Source: Neobacillus mesonae
GTDB taxonomy: Bacteria; Bacillota; Bacilli; Paenibacillales; Paenibacillaceae
Length of the DNA stretch: 64,000 bases
Assembly (NCBI GenBank): GCA_023715865.1
Contig: JAMBOW010000002.1
Location: 310,001 to 374,000, forward strand
Reading direction: 5' to 3'
Below, in pieces: positions 8,048 to 16,837 of this stretch. The number at the start of each line of letters is the position of its first letter. Within the stretch, counting starts at the first letter, position 1. Position numbers and translations under genes: made by a program. The notes under the pieces are model-generated. The model had not been told where the DNA came from. It saw nothing but the letters and a program-made list of their open reading frames with translations, and did not search any database.

Positions 8048-8641
8048 TTATCTTCGTACATGATGTATTCGGCGTAATGAAAATAAAGCAACTCCCAAAG
8101 CTATAAGAGAAAATATCATCCAATATTCGGGATAAGCTTTCATTCCTGCCACTAAAGGGTCCATTATGCCGGTCCTTCCGATATCTTCATGATGAATAGT
8201 CGAAAAAGACGTTGTGCTGCTGGCCACTACAGTCGGTACAATGCCAGATTCATGTTGAATAACTTCATTATGGCTGAAATTCAGATTGGAAGTCATTAAC
8301 ACGAGGCTGCATAAAAACAAAGCCAAGCATGCGGATATCCATATGGAGAACCGATGGTTTGTTACAGTTGACATCGTATAGGTTCTCGCAACGCTTTTTT
8401 GAATATTCGGATTGTCCTTATATATTCTATCCATCACTTTAGTGTGCATGGATTTAATCTTCTTGTCGGGCACTTGTTCAGCAGTCAACGGGATCAGCTC
8501 ATATAACTCTGTCCATTTCTCATACTCAGAAGCGCATGCCTGGCATCCCTTAATGTGCTGCATTAAGTCTTGCCTTATCGCGTGATGTGCAGGCAGATCC
8601 CAAATCATTGCCATATGCTCCCGGGCATCGCTGCAATTCAT
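8048..8641 (-). CDS. Zinc-finger anti-sigma factor, two membrane helices
   Basis: A 197-aa protein with the zinc-binding anti-sigma (ZAS) signature H29-x3-C33-x2-C36 in the N-terminal domain. This is the module that holds ECF sigma factors inactive at the membrane. Two hydrophobic helices are visible (~98-117 and ~173-189), leaving a ~55-residue loop between them and a short basic C-terminus. It overlaps the sigma gene by 4 bp (ATGA), strong evidence of a cognate pair. Most ZAS anti-sigmas have one membrane helix, so the second is a point of interest. The inducing signal is unknown. Confidence 0.87.
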   Translation of the reverse strand: MNCSDAREHMAMIWDLPAHHAIRQDLMQHIKGCQACASEYEKWTELYELIPLTAEQVPDKKIKSMHTKVMDRIYKDNPNIQKSVARTYTMSTVTNHRFSIWISACLALFLCSLVLMTSNLNFSHNEVIQHESGIVPTVVASSTTSFSTIHHEDIGRTGIMDPLVAGMKAYPEYWMIFSLIALGVALFSLRRIHHVRR

Positions 8642-9231
8642 CGATTCTTCATCCCCTCATATTCCTCGTAAATCGGTTCAAAGAAATAGGACTGCAATTG
8701 ATTCTTGACACTCATTCGAGCGCGAAATAACAATGATTTAACCGAGCTTACCGTTTGTCCTAATATGTTAGAGATTTCCTGATAGTCAAGCTGATCATAC
8801 TCTCTTAATATAATTGCGGTTCGCTGCTTATCCGGCAGATTATTAATTGCTTCCCGCACCTTCACCAAACGCTCGCTTATCAGCATAGCCTGTTCAGGAG
8901 CAGTATCTGCGGAGGCTACTGGAACATATCCGCTCTCTTCGAGTGGTACATTTGCAGTGCGTTGCTTCCGAAGTTCACTAAGAACCGTATTTCTAGCAAT
9001 AGTATACACCCAAGTTGAAAAGGATGCATCAACTTCACGGAAAGAATGCAAGCTGCGGTAAGCTTTGTAAAAAGTTTCAGATACTAGGTCCTCGGCCAAA
9101 TGCTCAAGTCCGGAGCTTCTTAGCATATGATACACAAATGCATACATCTTCCGTTCGTATCGATGCATAAGTTCTGAATAAAGCTCAATGTTCCCCTCTT
9201 TTATCTCTTTGATCAGCTCTGAATCTTCCAT
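8638..9231 (-). CDS. ECF-type RNA polymerase sigma factor
   Basis: A 197-aa protein with region 2 (YERKMYAFVYHMLRSSGLEHLAEDLVSETFYKAYR, including the -10 recognition helix FSTWVYTIARN) and region 4 HTH (YQEISNILGQTVSSVKSLLFRARMSVKN). There is no region 1 or 3, as expected for ECF factors. It is the first gene of a sigma/anti-sigma pair. The ATG at 9231 has AAGGAGGAG ~11 nt upstream. I cannot assign it to sigX, sigW or another named group. No consensus autoregulatory promoter stood out in the 540 bp upstream. Confidence 0.93.
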   Translation of the reverse strand: MEDSELIKEIKEGNIELYSELMHRYERKMYAFVYHMLRSSGLEHLAEDLVSETFYKAYRSLHSFREVDASFSTWVYTIARNTVLSELRKQRTANVPLEESGYVPVASADTAPEQAMLISERLVKVREAINNLPDKQRTAIILREYDQLDYQEISNILGQTVSSVKSLLFRARMSVKNQLQSYFFEPIYEEYEGMKNR

Positions 9232-9770
9232 TGGGTCTAAGCTCCTCCTTGCCTATCCTTAACTTGCTTCCAATTTAAAGCACCTAAAAACTACTGATGA
9301 TGAATTCGAAATGTTATTCTAAACATCGTTTAACAACGGTATTTAAAAATTAAAAGCGTTCCAATGCCTTCTTATATTTCAGATAACAGGCCGTTTACCG
9401 CCTTGAACAAATGGTTTTATTATAAAAAAATTACAAAAATGTAATGGGATAAAATGAAGCGAAATGGTCGATATCACTTCGCAACAATCCATATGTAGTA
9501 ACACTTTCCTAATCATTACTCTATGACCAAGGAACATTATACCATATAACCGCCTATAGTTTCCCAATAAAATAGTTAAATTTTTGTTATCTTAATGAAC
9601 TTCACTACTTTAAGCCTATGGAGGTACTCCTCACCTTTATTCCAACTTCATAAACACCTAATTAATTAACGTGATGAAATTGGAAATAGTTGCACTCAAA
9701 ATGGAATTTCATTTAATTGTATTCCGTTCTTAGCTATATCGGTCTTGTAGTAAAAAAACTGTAATTAGAC
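9232..9770. other. Long intergenic region between the sigma gene and the small RNA
   Basis: An A/T-rich, gene-poor stretch of about 540 bp. A 62-codon frame in it (9379-9567, minus) has no ribosome binding site and a composition like random A/T-rich sequence. I see no strong promoter for the sigma gene. Confidence 0.6.
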
Positions 9771-9803
9771 AAAAAAAAGAGGCCGTGAACCGAGTTCACG
9801 ACC
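9771..9803 (-). terminator. Intrinsic terminator of the candidate small RNA
   Basis: The stem GGTCGTGAAC/GTTCACGGCC is followed by CT and eight T on the minus strand. All ten pairs are canonical or G-U. Confidence 0.92.
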
Positions 9804-9864
9804 CGTTGCCCATTTTCAGGGCAACTCAGTTATTGGATAGGAGTGGAGAGAAACCATACTGTAC
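9771..9864 (-). ncRNA. Candidate free-standing small RNA, about 90 nt, C/U-rich 5' end
   Basis: A consensus sigma-A promoter (9869-9897) reads into a ~90-nt segment that ends in a strong intrinsic terminator (9771-9803). The predicted RNA begins with an unstructured pyrimidine-rich stretch (UUUCUCUCC, then ACUCCUAUCC). A hairpin GUUGCCC/GGGCAAC (9805-9825) follows, and then the terminator hairpin. No start codon with a ribosome binding site is seen. C/U-rich single-stranded motifs complementary to Shine-Dalgarno sequences are typical of trans-acting Gram-positive sRNAs such as RsaE/RoxS and FsrA. I cannot assign it to a known family. Confidence 0.72.
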
Positions 9865-9868
9865 TTTT

Positions 9869-9897
9869 ATTATATGTATACGTTTTCATTTTGTCAA
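9869..9897 (-). promoter_or_regulatory. Perfect sigma-A promoter of the candidate small RNA
   Basis: -35 TTGACA (9892-9897), 17-bp spacer, -10 TATAAT (9869-9874): an exact consensus match on the minus strand. Transcription is predicted to begin near 9862-9864. No other promoter in the window matches both hexamers perfectly. Confidence 0.88.
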
Positions 9898-9983
9898 CCA
9901 TTTTTATACATTAATTTATGATCCTGTTTATTTAATCAATTTAAGCGGTTTTATTAGTTTCTGAAATCTATATAAGGAGAGAC

Positions 9984-10019
9984 AAAAAGCTAGGAAGCAA
10001 CCCTTTCGCTTCCTAGCTT
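9984..10019 (-). terminator. Terminator of the aro/trp/his/tyr supraoperon
   Basis: The 12-bp perfect stem AAGCTAGGAAGC/GCTTCCTAGCTT begins inside the tyrA stop region and is followed by a T-run. It marks the end of the operon. Confidence 0.93.
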
Positions 10020-11137
10020 CTAACCGTGTAATGTTGCGAAACGAGCAGCTCCATCGCCCGCTCCATATCTTCTTCCTGCCTGAATGAAATCCTCAAAATA
10101 CCCGGAACATCTTCCCGGCTTTCAATAATTTGCATATTACTCAAATTAATTTTAGCCGTACCCAGCTCCGTCGCGATTTTACCGATTATCCCCGGCGTAT
10201 CCGGAACATCAATATAGATATCAAACAAAGAAGTAATAACACCTTTTCTTCGTTCCGGAAGTTTATTACGAAAAGATCCTGCCGCCCGAAAGGCATCTTC
10301 AATCGCTACACCGTTTCTATTCTCAAGAATGTGTGTAAAACGCTGTATTTGCACATTCCAATCCTCAAGCAGGCGCAGCAGAACCTCGCGATTACTCAGC
10401 AGGATATCCCGCCAAACGACAGGATCGCTGGATGCTATCCGAGTAATATCCCGAAAGCCGCCGGCAGCCAGCAGCTGATAGAGCGGTTCATGTTCATTAT
10501 ATTCGCTTACTTGATTAACAAGAGCGACAGCAATAATATGCGGTAAATGACTAATGGCACCGACAATATCATCATGATGTTCCGGATCAACCCGGATTAC
10601 CTGCGCTCTTGTATAAGAAAGCAAATTTTTCAAGGTATCATATATATGTCCGGGCACCCCACTCAGCGGAGTCAGCACATAATATGCATTTTCAAACAGC
10701 AATGCAGAAGCGGCCTCTACACCTGATCTTTCGGAGCCTGCCATAGGATGTCCTCCAATGAAATAAGCATCCTGAAAGTTAAGCACTTTCGCTGCTTCAG
10801 TAATGGAGGCTTTGGTGCTTCCTACATCTGTAATAATGCAGCCCTTTTTAAGCGGAAGCTTGCTCAGGGCTTCAAGATAGTAGTTTAGCATTCCAACCGG
10901 AATGCTCAAAAATATGAAATCAGCATCCACAGCGGCCTCTTCAATGGACAATGTCACTTGATCGAGTACTCCACTGCGCAGATAACGCTCTTTAAGCTCA
11001 GGCTCATGAGCATACCCGATTACTTTTATTCCTGGCTTTCCCTTGAAACACAAGGCAAGGGACCCACCGATGAGTCCCACCCCGAAAATGGCTATTTTTT
11101 GTATATGATTCGTCGGTTCATTCGTCGGTTCATTCAT
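10013..11137 (-). CDS. tyrA: Prephenate dehydrogenase
   Basis: A 374-aa enzyme for NAD-dependent conversion of prephenate to 4-hydroxyphenylpyruvate in tyrosine synthesis. The Rossmann motif IFGVGLIGGSLAL lies at the N-terminus. The catalytic histidine segment GGHPMAGSERSG and the helical dehydrogenase domain follow. A C-terminal ACT domain (~300-374, DVPDTPGIIGKIATELG) suggests feedback control by an amino acid. The start is ambiguous: ATG 11137 or TTG 11140, sharing a GAGGTG box inside the hisC stop. The first codons contain a 12-bp direct duplication giving NEPTNEPTN. It is the last gene of the supraoperon. Confidence 0.95.
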   Translation of the reverse strand: MNEPTNEPTNHIQKIAIFGVGLIGGSLALCFKGKPGIKVIGYAHEPELKERYLRSGVLDQVTLSIEEAAVDADFIFLSIPVGMLNYYLEALSKLPLKKGCIITDVGSTKASITEAAKVLNFQDAYFIGGHPMAGSERSGVEAASALLFENAYYVLTPLSGVPGHIYDTLKNLLSYTRAQVIRVDPEHHDDIVGAISHLPHIIAVALVNQVSEYNEHEPLYQLLAAGGFRDITRIASSDPVVWRDILLSNREVLLRLLEDWNVQIQRFTHILENRNGVAIEDAFRAAGSFRNKLPERRKGVITSLFDIYIDVPDTPGIIGKIATELGTAKINLSNMQIIESREDVPGILRISFRQEEDMERAMELLVSQHYTVRS

Positions 11138-11146
11138 CAACTGTCG

Positions 11147-12244
11147 TTACACCTCAGATGGTTCAGCCTTCAGCACATTTTCAAGCGCTTTAATGAAAGC
11201 CTCATTTTGTTCACTCGTTCCTACGGATACTCGTATATAAGTCGGGTATACCTGGAATCCAGGACGAATGATAATTCCTTGTCTTAACAGCTCATCGAAC
11301 ATTTCTCCGCCCGGTTTCCCTACTTCAACCAGAATGAAATTACCATGGGAAGGGAAATAGTGCAGGCCGAGACGATCGAACTCTCCTTGTAAATATTCCA
11401 CGCCCTCACGGTTCCGTTTACGGCACTCGCTCACAAAAGTCTGATCCTTAATGGCAGTACGCGCTGCCGATTGTCCCAAACGGTTTGTGTTAAACGGCTC
11501 TCTTACCTTATTAATTAAAGAAATAATATCAGGCTGTGCGACACCATAACCTATGCGCAGTGCGGCAAGGCCATAAATTTTCGAAAATGTACGCAGTACT
11601 ACTAAATTCTTATATTTATCAAGCATTGGAATGGTTTGCGGATAAGCTTCATCCGTAACATACTCATAGTATGCTTCATCAAGCACAACCATGACGTTCT
11701 GTGGAACTTGATCCAGGAATGAAACCAGCTCGTCATTTGTTACAATGGTGCCTGTCGGATTGTTCGGATTACAAACCCAAATGATTTTTGTTTTTGAAGT
11801 AACTTTCGCCAGCATGCCTTCCAGATCATGTTTCCCGTCGACAAGCGGCACTTCAATGCTGACTGCACCTTCAATATCGGCATTGCTTTTATATACAGAG
11901 AAGGTTTGATCGGCCATAATGTTTTCGTCACCGGTCACTAAAAACGCACGTGTAATAAGAGCAATAACTTCATCCGATCCAGCTCCAAATATAATTTGGT
12001 CTTTCCCTACACCAAGGTGCGAGGCAAGTTCAGCAGTCAAATCCCCGGCACTTCCGTCCGGATATAAGCTGAGGTTCGTGAATTCGGCTTGAATAGCTTC
12101 TTTTACTGTAGGAGAAGTTCCATACGGGTTTTCGTTAGAGGCAAGCTTGATCACTTCGCTTAACCCTAGTTCACGTTTCACTTCTTCAATGGGCTTCCCT
12201 GGTTTGTATACGGGTAAGTTGACTATATGTGATTTAGGTTTCAA
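11147..12244 (-). CDS. hisC: Histidinol-phosphate aminotransferase
   Basis: A 365-aa class-I/II PLP aminotransferase. The PLP lysine lies in the segment RTFSKIYGLAALRIGYG, with NPNNPTG and DEAYYEY motifs ahead of it. HisC converts imidazole-acetol phosphate to histidinol phosphate and in Bacillus also transaminates aromatic keto acids, which explains its place between trpA and tyrA. The TTG start at 12244 is chosen because AAGGAGG lies 6 nt upstream; an ATG eight codons further up would overlap that box. Confidence 0.95.
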   Translation of the reverse strand: MKPKSHIVNLPVYKPGKPIEEVKRELGLSEVIKLASNENPYGTSPTVKEAIQAEFTNLSLYPDGSAGDLTAELASHLGVGKDQIIFGAGSDEVIALITRAFLVTGDENIMADQTFSVYKSNADIEGAVSIEVPLVDGKHDLEGMLAKVTSKTKIIWVCNPNNPTGTIVTNDELVSFLDQVPQNVMVVLDEAYYEYVTDEAYPQTIPMLDKYKNLVVLRTFSKIYGLAALRIGYGVAQPDIISLINKVREPFNTNRLGQSAARTAIKDQTFVSECRKRNREGVEYLQGEFDRLGLHYFPSHGNFILVEVGKPGGEMFDELLRQGIIIRPGFQVYPTYIRVSVGTSEQNEAFIKALENVLKAEPSEV

Positions 12245-12289
12245 ATTAAGCCCTCCTTCTTCATGCAATATATAAACGGTATAACTTAT

Positions 12290-13108
12290 CTACAGCTTCA
12301 ATTGTGCCACAAAATCCCGGATTTGCGAAAGTCCCTCTTTTTTTGTGGCCGAATCAGACAATAATGGAATGCTCTCTTCAATCTGTCTGACGATAGCGCT
12401 GCCTACGACAACTCCATCACACAGCTGGGAAAACCGCTCGACCTGCTCACGGCTTGAAATTCCGAAACCGACGGCAACCGGCAGACTTGTATAGGATTTC
12501 ACTGTATGAATAAACTCTTCCACCTCTTGATGGAAGGATGATCTTTCTCCCGTTACACCAAGTGATGAGACGCAGTATATAAAACCTCTGGCTTTTTTGA
12601 CAATGTTCTCAATTCTGGACTTTGAAGTTGGTGCCACAAGAGGGATAAGGTGAATATTTGCCTTGTCTGCATATAATCTTACCTCTTCGGATTCTTCAAC
12701 CGGCAAATCAGGAATAATGATACCGCTGATTCCGTATTCTTTGAGCAGCTCAAAAAAAGTAGAGAGTCCTGTCTGCAGCACAGGATTGTAGTAGGTAAAC
12801 AGCACAAAAGGTAGCTTCGCTCCCGCTTCTCTTGCCCGTTTTGCCGTTTCCATGCACGTACGTATCGTGATGTGCTGCTTCAAGGCGCGCTCGGATGCGC
12901 GCTGAATAACCGGTCCGTCCGCGAGAGGATCCGAATATGGAACACCAAGTTCAATCACATCTGCTCCTGCTGCTTCCAGCTCAAGTATAATTTCCACGCT
13001 TGTCTCAAGATCCGGATCACCGGTAGTCAAAAAAGGAATGAGCGCAGTCTTACCTTCTGCTTTCAGCTTATCAAAGGTCTGATCCATTAGATTTAGTTGT
13101 ACACTCAT
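12290..13108 (-). CDS. trpA: Tryptophan synthase alpha subunit
   Basis: A 272-aa TIM-barrel subunit that cleaves indole-3-glycerol phosphate to indole. Visible family motifs are [11 protein letters not shown] with the catalytic glutamate following in [17 protein letters not shown], and the phosphate-binding GFGISSREQ near the C-terminus. The length is normal. Its ATG overlaps the trpB stop by 4 bp, consistent with translational coupling to the beta subunit. Confidence 0.97.
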   Translation of the reverse strand: MSVQLNLMDQTFDKLKAEGKTALIPFLTTGDPDLETSVEIILELEAAGADVIELGVPYSDPLADGPVIQRASERALKQHITIRTCMETAKRAREAGAKLPFVLFTYYNPVLQTGLSTFFELLKEYGISGIIIPDLPVEESEEVRLYADKANIHLIPLVAPTSKSRIENIVKKARGFIYCVSSLGVTGERSSFHQEVEEFIHTVKSYTSLPVAVGFGISSREQVERFSQLCDGVVVGSAIVRQIEESIPLLSDSATKKEGLSQIRDFVAQLKL

Positions 13109-14301
13109 GAGAGTCTGCCTCCCGTGTATTTCATAATAGACTCAACATCTTTGTCTCCGCGCCCAGAAAGGCAAATGACAACAATCTGATCATTAGCGAG
13201 CTCTGGAGCCATCTTGACAACCTGCGCAACTGCATGAGCACTTTCCAATGCTGGTATGATTCCTTCTGTACGGCTGAGCAGCTGAAGTGCATCAAGCGCT
13301 TCTTGATCCGTTATTGGAACATACTGAGCGCGCTCGATATCCTTAAGATAGGAATGCTCAGGTCCAACTCCAGGATAATCCAAGCCGGCAGAAATGGAGT
13401 GCGCTTCCTGCACTTGTCCAAATTCATCTTGAAGCAGATAGCTCATTGAACCTTGAAATACACCATGAGTGCCTTTGCTCATCGTTGCAGCATGGAATTC
13501 GGTTTCAACACCTTTACCTGCTGCCTCGCATCCGATAAGATCAACTTCCTTGTCATTAATGAAAGGGTAAAACATTCCGATCGCATTGCTGCCGCCGCCG
13601 ACTGCTGCAATAATCTTGTCAGGCAGGCGCCCTTCACTTTCTAATATCTGTCTTCTCGTCTCATCTCCAATAACACGCTGGAAGTTACGGACAATCAGCG
13701 GATATGGATGCGGTCCTACTGCGGAGCCTAATATATAGAAGGTATCCTCAACATTGCTGACCCAATACCTAAGCGCTTCGTTACCGGCATCTTTAAGTGT
13801 ACGGGTTCCGGAGATGACCGGGACGACCTCGGCACCCAGCATATTCATCCGAAAGACATTCAGCTGCTGGCGTTTGGTATCCTCTTCTCCCATAAACACT
13901 TTGCATTCCAATCCAAGCAGAGCTGCAACAGTTGCCGTTGCTACACCATGCTGTCCTGCTCCGGTCTCGGCAATGACCTTTTTCTTGCCCATTCGTTTGG
14001 CAAGGAGTCCTTGTCCTAGAGCATTGTTAATTTTATGAGCACCCGTATGATTTAGATCTTCGCGCTTTAAGTATATTTTTGCACCGCCCAGGTGCTGAGT
14101 TAGACGCTCGGCATAGTACAAAGGTGTTTCTCTTCCCGAGTATTGCTTCAGTAAGTAATTCAACTCTTCATTAAACTCGGGATCCTCTGAAAACCGTTTA
14201 TATTCCTGCTCCAGCTCAATGAGTGCATTCATCAGCGTCTCAGGCACATAACGACCTCCAAAAGGACCAAAACGACCATATTCATCAGGTAATTGCGTCA
14301 T
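13105..14301 (-). CDS. trpB: Tryptophan synthase beta subunit
   Basis: A 398-aa PLP enzyme condensing indole with serine. The PLP lysine is in the segment [18 protein letters not shown], the catalytic-loop motif ETGAGQHG follows, and the phosphate-binding [10 protein letters not shown] lies in the C-terminal half. Full length. It overlaps trpF upstream by 4 bp and trpA downstream by 4 bp. Confidence 0.98.
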   Translation of the reverse strand: MTQLPDEYGRFGPFGGRYVPETLMNALIELEQEYKRFSEDPEFNEELNYLLKQYSGRETPLYYAERLTQHLGGAKIYLKREDLNHTGAHKINNALGQGLLAKRMGKKKVIAETGAGQHGVATATVAALLGLECKVFMGEEDTKRQQLNVFRMNMLGAEVVPVISGTRTLKDAGNEALRYWVSNVEDTFYILGSAVGPHPYPLIVRNFQRVIGDETRRQILESEGRLPDKIIAAVGGGSNAIGMFYPFINDKEVDLIGCEAAGKGVETEFHAATMSKGTHGVFQGSMSYLLQDEFGQVQEAHSISAGLDYPGVGPEHSYLKDIERAQYVPITDQEALDALQLLSRTEGIIPALESAHAVAQVVKMAPELANDQIVVICLSGRGDKDVESIMKYTGGRLS

Positions 14302-14981
14302 GCCTTCTTCACCCTCTCCACAAAAGCTGTCATTTTTACAATATCTTTTATTCCTTCTGTCTCCACGCCGCTTGAAACGTCTACTCCATCTGGAGCATAC
14401 TCACGAACAAGTTCAGAAACATTGTCCATATTCAGTCCGCCTGCCATGAACAATGGAATCCCTGCCCTTTGAGCCCATTCCTTGTAAGGGATGCTCTTAT
14501 TCCAGGCAAAGGTTTTTCCTGACCCGCCTCCATACACACCATCATAGGTATCGAGTAAAATCCCGTCCACCTTGCCTTCATAAGCTTCCACATCCAGCGC
14601 TGCTTCTTGTGACTCCGGGTCTTGATGCACTGAAAAAGCCTTCAGCACCTCGACCCCCAGCTCTTCCCGAACTTTCTGGCAAAACTCCGGGGCTTCCTGA
14701 CCATGAAGCTGAACGACATCCAGAGGAACCTTAGTAACAACATCAGCAAGGTCATCCCATTCAGGATTGACGAATACCCCTGCGGCTTTAGGTCGAGGGG
14801 ATCTGTCCCACTCGTTGAGCACCTTACAGAGAATAGAGGCCTTGTCTGCAGTAACCTGACGCTTCGACCTCGCGAATACAAAACCAATATAGTCGACAGT
14901 TAAGTGCTTCATAGATTTTAGCACTTCAACGTCCTGAAGTCCACATATTTTTATGGCTGCAGCTGTTTTACGAACGTTCAT
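14298..14981 (-). CDS. trpF: Phosphoribosylanthranilate isomerase
   Basis: A 227-aa TIM barrel. The N-terminal KICGLQD contains the catalytic cysteine, and the general-acid aspartate lies in the segment LLDTYDG. The motifs GGSGKTF and FMAGGLN bind phosphate. It is separate from trpC here, as in Bacillus, not fused as in enteric bacteria. It is translationally coupled (ATGA overlaps) on both sides. Confidence 0.96.
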   Translation of the reverse strand: MNVRKTAAAIKICGLQDVEVLKSMKHLTVDYIGFVFARSKRQVTADKASILCKVLNEWDRSPRPKAAGVFVNPEWDDLADVVTKVPLDVVQLHGQEAPEFCQKVREELGVEVLKAFSVHQDPESQEAALDVEAYEGKVDGILLDTYDGVYGGGSGKTFAWNKSIPYKEWAQRAGIPLFMAGGLNMDNVSELVREYAPDGVDVSSGVETEGIKDIVKMTAFVERVKKA

Positions 14982-15781
14982 GGTTTCACCAAATTTCCAG
15001 ATCCCATGAGCTCGTTAACCGCCTTAGTCACATCTTCCTGCCGCATAAACTGTTCACCTACAAGAATTCCCTTCGCACCTGCTCTTCTTACGAACTCAAC
15101 ATCTTCACGAGTGCGGATTCCGCTTTCACTGATTAAGGTTACGTTCTCCGGCACCAGCTCCGCCAAATGAGCTGTCGTCTCCAAACGGGTCTCAAACGTA
15201 CGCAAATTACGATTATTGATCCCGATCAGACTTGCAGTTCCGAGATCAAGCACTCTCTCCAGCTCTTCTTTATCATGAACTTCAACCAGCGCATCAAGGC
15301 CTAAATCCTTCGCATAGGTTAAAAATCCGGAAAGCTGCTTATTATCCAGAATGCTCGCAATAAGCAGCACTGCATCGGCACCGATCAAGCGGGCTTCTGC
15401 AATCTGTCTTTCATCAATAATAAAGTCCTTACGCAAGAGTGGAACACTTACATGACGGCTGATTTCTGTCAGGTATTCAGCCTTACCTTGAAAATAGGAT
15501 ACATCGGTCAGGACAGACATACAGTCCGTCCCTGCTTCCTCATAGGCCTTAGCAATACTAACCGGATCAAAATCCGGACGAATCAGTCCTTTGGATGGGG
15601 ATGCTTTTTTCACCTCAGCAATTAAGCCCATCCCCCGTGCATGTTCCTTAGTCAACGCCTTCTCAAATCCGCGTGTGCCGGGAAGCTCTGCTATTTTTTT
15701 TTCTACTTCATCTATACGGAACCATTTGGCCAGTTCAGCTACTTCCTCACGTTTTGTGACGACAATTCGATCAAGATACAT
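14978..15781 (-). CDS. trpC: Indole-3-glycerol-phosphate synthase
   Basis: A 267-aa TIM barrel with the signature IAEVKKASPSKGLI containing the catalytic lysine, then LLRKDFIIDERQI and the phosphate motifs ISESGI and GILVGEQFM. Two ATGs compete (15787 and 15781); the second has the standard 9-nt spacing from GGGGG. It overlaps the trpD end by about 11 bp, fitting a tightly packed operon. Confidence 0.96.
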   Translation of the reverse strand: MYLDRIVVTKREEVAELAKWFRIDEVEKKIAELPGTRGFEKALTKEHARGMGLIAEVKKASPSKGLIRPDFDPVSIAKAYEEAGTDCMSVLTDVSYFQGKAEYLTEISRHVSVPLLRKDFIIDERQIAEARLIGADAVLLIASILDNKQLSGFLTYAKDLGLDALVEVHDKEELERVLDLGTASLIGINNRNLRTFETRLETTAHLAELVPENVTLISESGIRTREDVEFVRRAGAKGILVGEQFMRQEDVTKAVNELMGSGNLVKP

Positions 15782-16820
15782 ATTCATATTCCCCCGTTTT
15801 CTCAATAAGCTGCTGCAGCTTTCTACTCGCCTTTCCGGAATCTATTGCCCCTTTAGCCATGTGAACCCCTTCGGCAATGCTTCCAGCAAGTCCTGCCACA
15901 TAAATCGAAGCGCCGGCATTTGCCAGTACGATATCCCGGTATCCGCCAGATTCACCAGAAAAAACTCTTTTAATAATTTCTGCATTTTCCACTGCTGTTC
16001 CTCCGAGCACCTGACTAAGTGGACAAACATTAAGGCCCAGATCATCAGGATGAATGTCGTAAGTATGAACTGATCCATCCTTCAGCTCTGAAATTTTGGT
16101 CCGATCCGAGATGCTGATCTCATCAAGACCATCATAACTAGCAACGACGAGCGCTCTTTTAAGTCCGAGTCTGCCGAGAGATTCAGCTATGGCTTCTGTT
16201 CTTGATCTGTCGTATACGCCAAGCACCTGGCGGTCTGCCCCAGCCGGATTGGTAAGAGGACCTAGTAAATTAAATACCGTCCTTACCCCGAGCTCTTTAC
16301 GCGGTGCTGCAGCATACTTCATCGAGGGATGGTATACCTGAGCAAATAAAAAACAAATATCAATCTCATCCAAGCAGGCTCTCGCCTGTTCCTGATTCAA
16401 GTGAATATTGACCCCCAGCGCTTCAAGCACATCCGCACTCCCTGCTTTACTGCTTGCTGAGCGGTTTCCGTGCTTCGCTACTCTTACAGATAAGGAGGAG
16501 GCGATGATCGCTGAAGCCGTTGAAATATTGAATTTGCTGATGCCTGAACCGCCTGTTCCGCAGGTATCAAGCAAATTGCTTTGTTCTGTAATAACCCGTG
16601 CAGAAGACTCACGCATCGCTTCGGCAAATCCGGTAATTTCATCAACTGTTTCTCCCTTCAGCCGAAGCGCAGTCAGTAAGCCCCCGATTTGAGCTGGTGT
16701 GGCCTCTCCTCTCATGATGCCGGTCATTACGTCTCTCGCTTCATTTTGAGATAGATTCATACCATCCAAAATGCGAACCAGCCCATGCTGAATGATGTTA
16801 CCTTCTAGTATCGTGCTCAT
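15771..16820 (-). CDS. trpD: Anthranilate phosphoribosyltransferase
   Basis: A 349-aa enzyme transferring phosphoribose from PRPP to anthranilate. The glycine-rich PRPP loop LLDTCGTGGSGISKFNIST and the KHGNRSASSKAGSADVLEALG segment are diagnostic. The start at 16820 follows AAGGAGG by 9 nt; the frame continues seven codons upstream without a better site. It begins about 17 bp after the trpE stop. Confidence 0.97.
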   Translation of the reverse strand: MSTILEGNIIQHGLVRILDGMNLSQNEARDVMTGIMRGEATPAQIGGLLTALRLKGETVDEITGFAEAMRESSARVITEQSNLLDTCGTGGSGISKFNISTASAIIASSLSVRVAKHGNRSASSKAGSADVLEALGVNIHLNQEQARACLDEIDICFLFAQVYHPSMKYAAAPRKELGVRTVFNLLGPLTNPAGADRQVLGVYDRSRTEAIAESLGRLGLKRALVVASYDGLDEISISDRTKISELKDGSVHTYDIHPDDLGLNVCPLSQVLGGTAVENAEIIKRVFSGESGGYRDIVLANAGASIYVAGLAGSIAEGVHMAKGAIDSGKASRKLQQLIEKTGEYEYVS

Positions 16821-16837
16821 CTCTGTTCTCCTCCTTA

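Noticed and set aside
9379..9567. 62-codon minus-strand frame in the intergenic region
   Set aside because: There is no ribosome binding site and the composition is like translated A/T-rich non-coding DNA.
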